In this document: in pieces, positions 63,883-64,000 of the stretch | How positions within the stretch are numbered: position 1 is the first letter of the stretch | Layout of the letters: every line of letters starts with the position of its first letter | DNA from: an uncultured Bacteroides sp. | Lineage (GTDB): Bacteria > Bacteroidota > Bacteroidia > Bacteroidales > Bacteroidaceae | Length of the DNA stretch: 64,000 bases | Assembly (NCBI GenBank): GCA_944321465.1 | Contig: CALULL010000009.1 | Coordinates: forward strand, 43,599-107,598 | Direction of reading: 5' to 3' | Made by a program: the position numbers and the translations under genes | The notes under the pieces: generated by a model | Databases searched by the model: none | Seen by the model: only the letters and a program-made list of their open reading frames with translations | What the model was told of the DNA's origin: nothing

Positions 63883-64000
63883 TAGTCGTTCCTTAAAAGA
63901 TGCGCTACTACTTAATAGTCAATAGATTAATATGCGATTTGCTTTGAGATATCTGCAAGTTTTTGTATCTTTACGGTTGAAAACTTGCAGATTATATGAT
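63881..64000. mobile_element. Left end of a second IS copy, cut by the window edge
   Basis: ATTAGTCGTTCCTTAAAA at 63881-63898 repeats the terminal repeat of the upstream element (one mismatch in the core), facing away from it. It is followed by AT-rich DNA with a TATCTTTA -7 box at 63966-63973, so a transposase gene is expected beyond 64000. Only the end is visible. Confidence 0.65.
63951..63992 (+). promoter_or_regulatory. Promoter inside a 13-bp inverted repeat at the IS end
   Basis: ATCTGCAAGTTTT (63951-63963) and AAAACTTGCAGAT (63980-63992) are perfect inverted repeats; the 16-bp spacer contains TATCTTTA at 63966-63973. The arrangement would place the -7 box in the loop of a cruciform or between two half-sites of a repressor. 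Confidence 0.6.

Overview
The window looks like a chromosomal segment from a Bacteroidales bacterium (Bacteroidaceae or Prevotellaceae type). Evidence: many -7 boxes of the form TAnnTTTG, several with a TTG about 19-20 bp upstream (the Bacteroidota primary sigma factor promoter); few clear Shine-Dalgarno sites; a type IX secretion C-terminal sorting domain; a split ThrE-type exporter; and a sulfate-activation and sulfotransferase operon known from gut Bacteroides. By eye the base composition is fairly GC-rich, with a less GC-rich stretch at about 18-25 kb. No rRNA, tRNA or CRISPR array was found.

Layout. 1-3.6 kb (minus): an ABC export operon with an HlyD-type adaptor and two MacB/FtsX-type permeases, the last cut by the window edge. 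4-11 kb: a LysM/glucosaminidase lysin, cytidine deaminase, a DUF1893 protein, NudC, DUF2461, a YhcH-family protein, glycogen branching enzyme and a DprA-like orphan. 11-18.9 kb: the CbpA/CbpM cochaperone pair (minus), a secreted protein with 14 MORN repeats, pyrBI, a flavin reductase-like protein, four envelope proteins including a SPOR lipoprotein and a small T9SS-sorted protein. 18.9-29.7 kb: uvrA, then a seven-gene operon cysQ - SLC13 permease - cysC - cysD - cysN - sulfotransferase - secreted PCMD-like protein. It makes PAPS and has a PAPS-using sulfotransferase, but it has no PAPS reductase, so its likely purpose is sulfonation rather than cysteine synthesis.

29.8-42.9 kb: an acetyltransferase, a TtcA-like tRNA thiolase, a TPR/PD40 protein, NfeD-FloA, a nucleoside phosphorylase, a DUF3298 lipoprotein, rsmG, a metallo-beta-lactamase-fold hydrolase, gcvP, an outer-membrane protein and a NUDIX hydrolase. 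42.9-54 kb (mostly minus): the two-part Thr/Ser exporter, rplU-rpmA, a MATE transporter, one secreted protein on the plus strand, and a complete tripartite RND pump operon. 54.5-63.4 kb (plus): a small unknown protein, a PlsC-like acyltransferase, a nitrilase-family amidase, mutS2, sdaA, a carboxy(nor)spermidine dehydrogenase-like gene, bcp and recA. 63.5-64 kb: a decayed IS5-type element head-to-head with the end of a second copy that runs off the window.

Two families of small dispersed repeats are not explained by the genes. The first is four copies (98-199 bp) of an element with about 20-bp terminal inverted repeats; the two long copies carry a central hairpin and the two short ones are internal deletions. 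The second is six intergenic tandem arrays that all have a 22-bp period. Together with the sulfotransferase operon these are the most interesting parts of the window.
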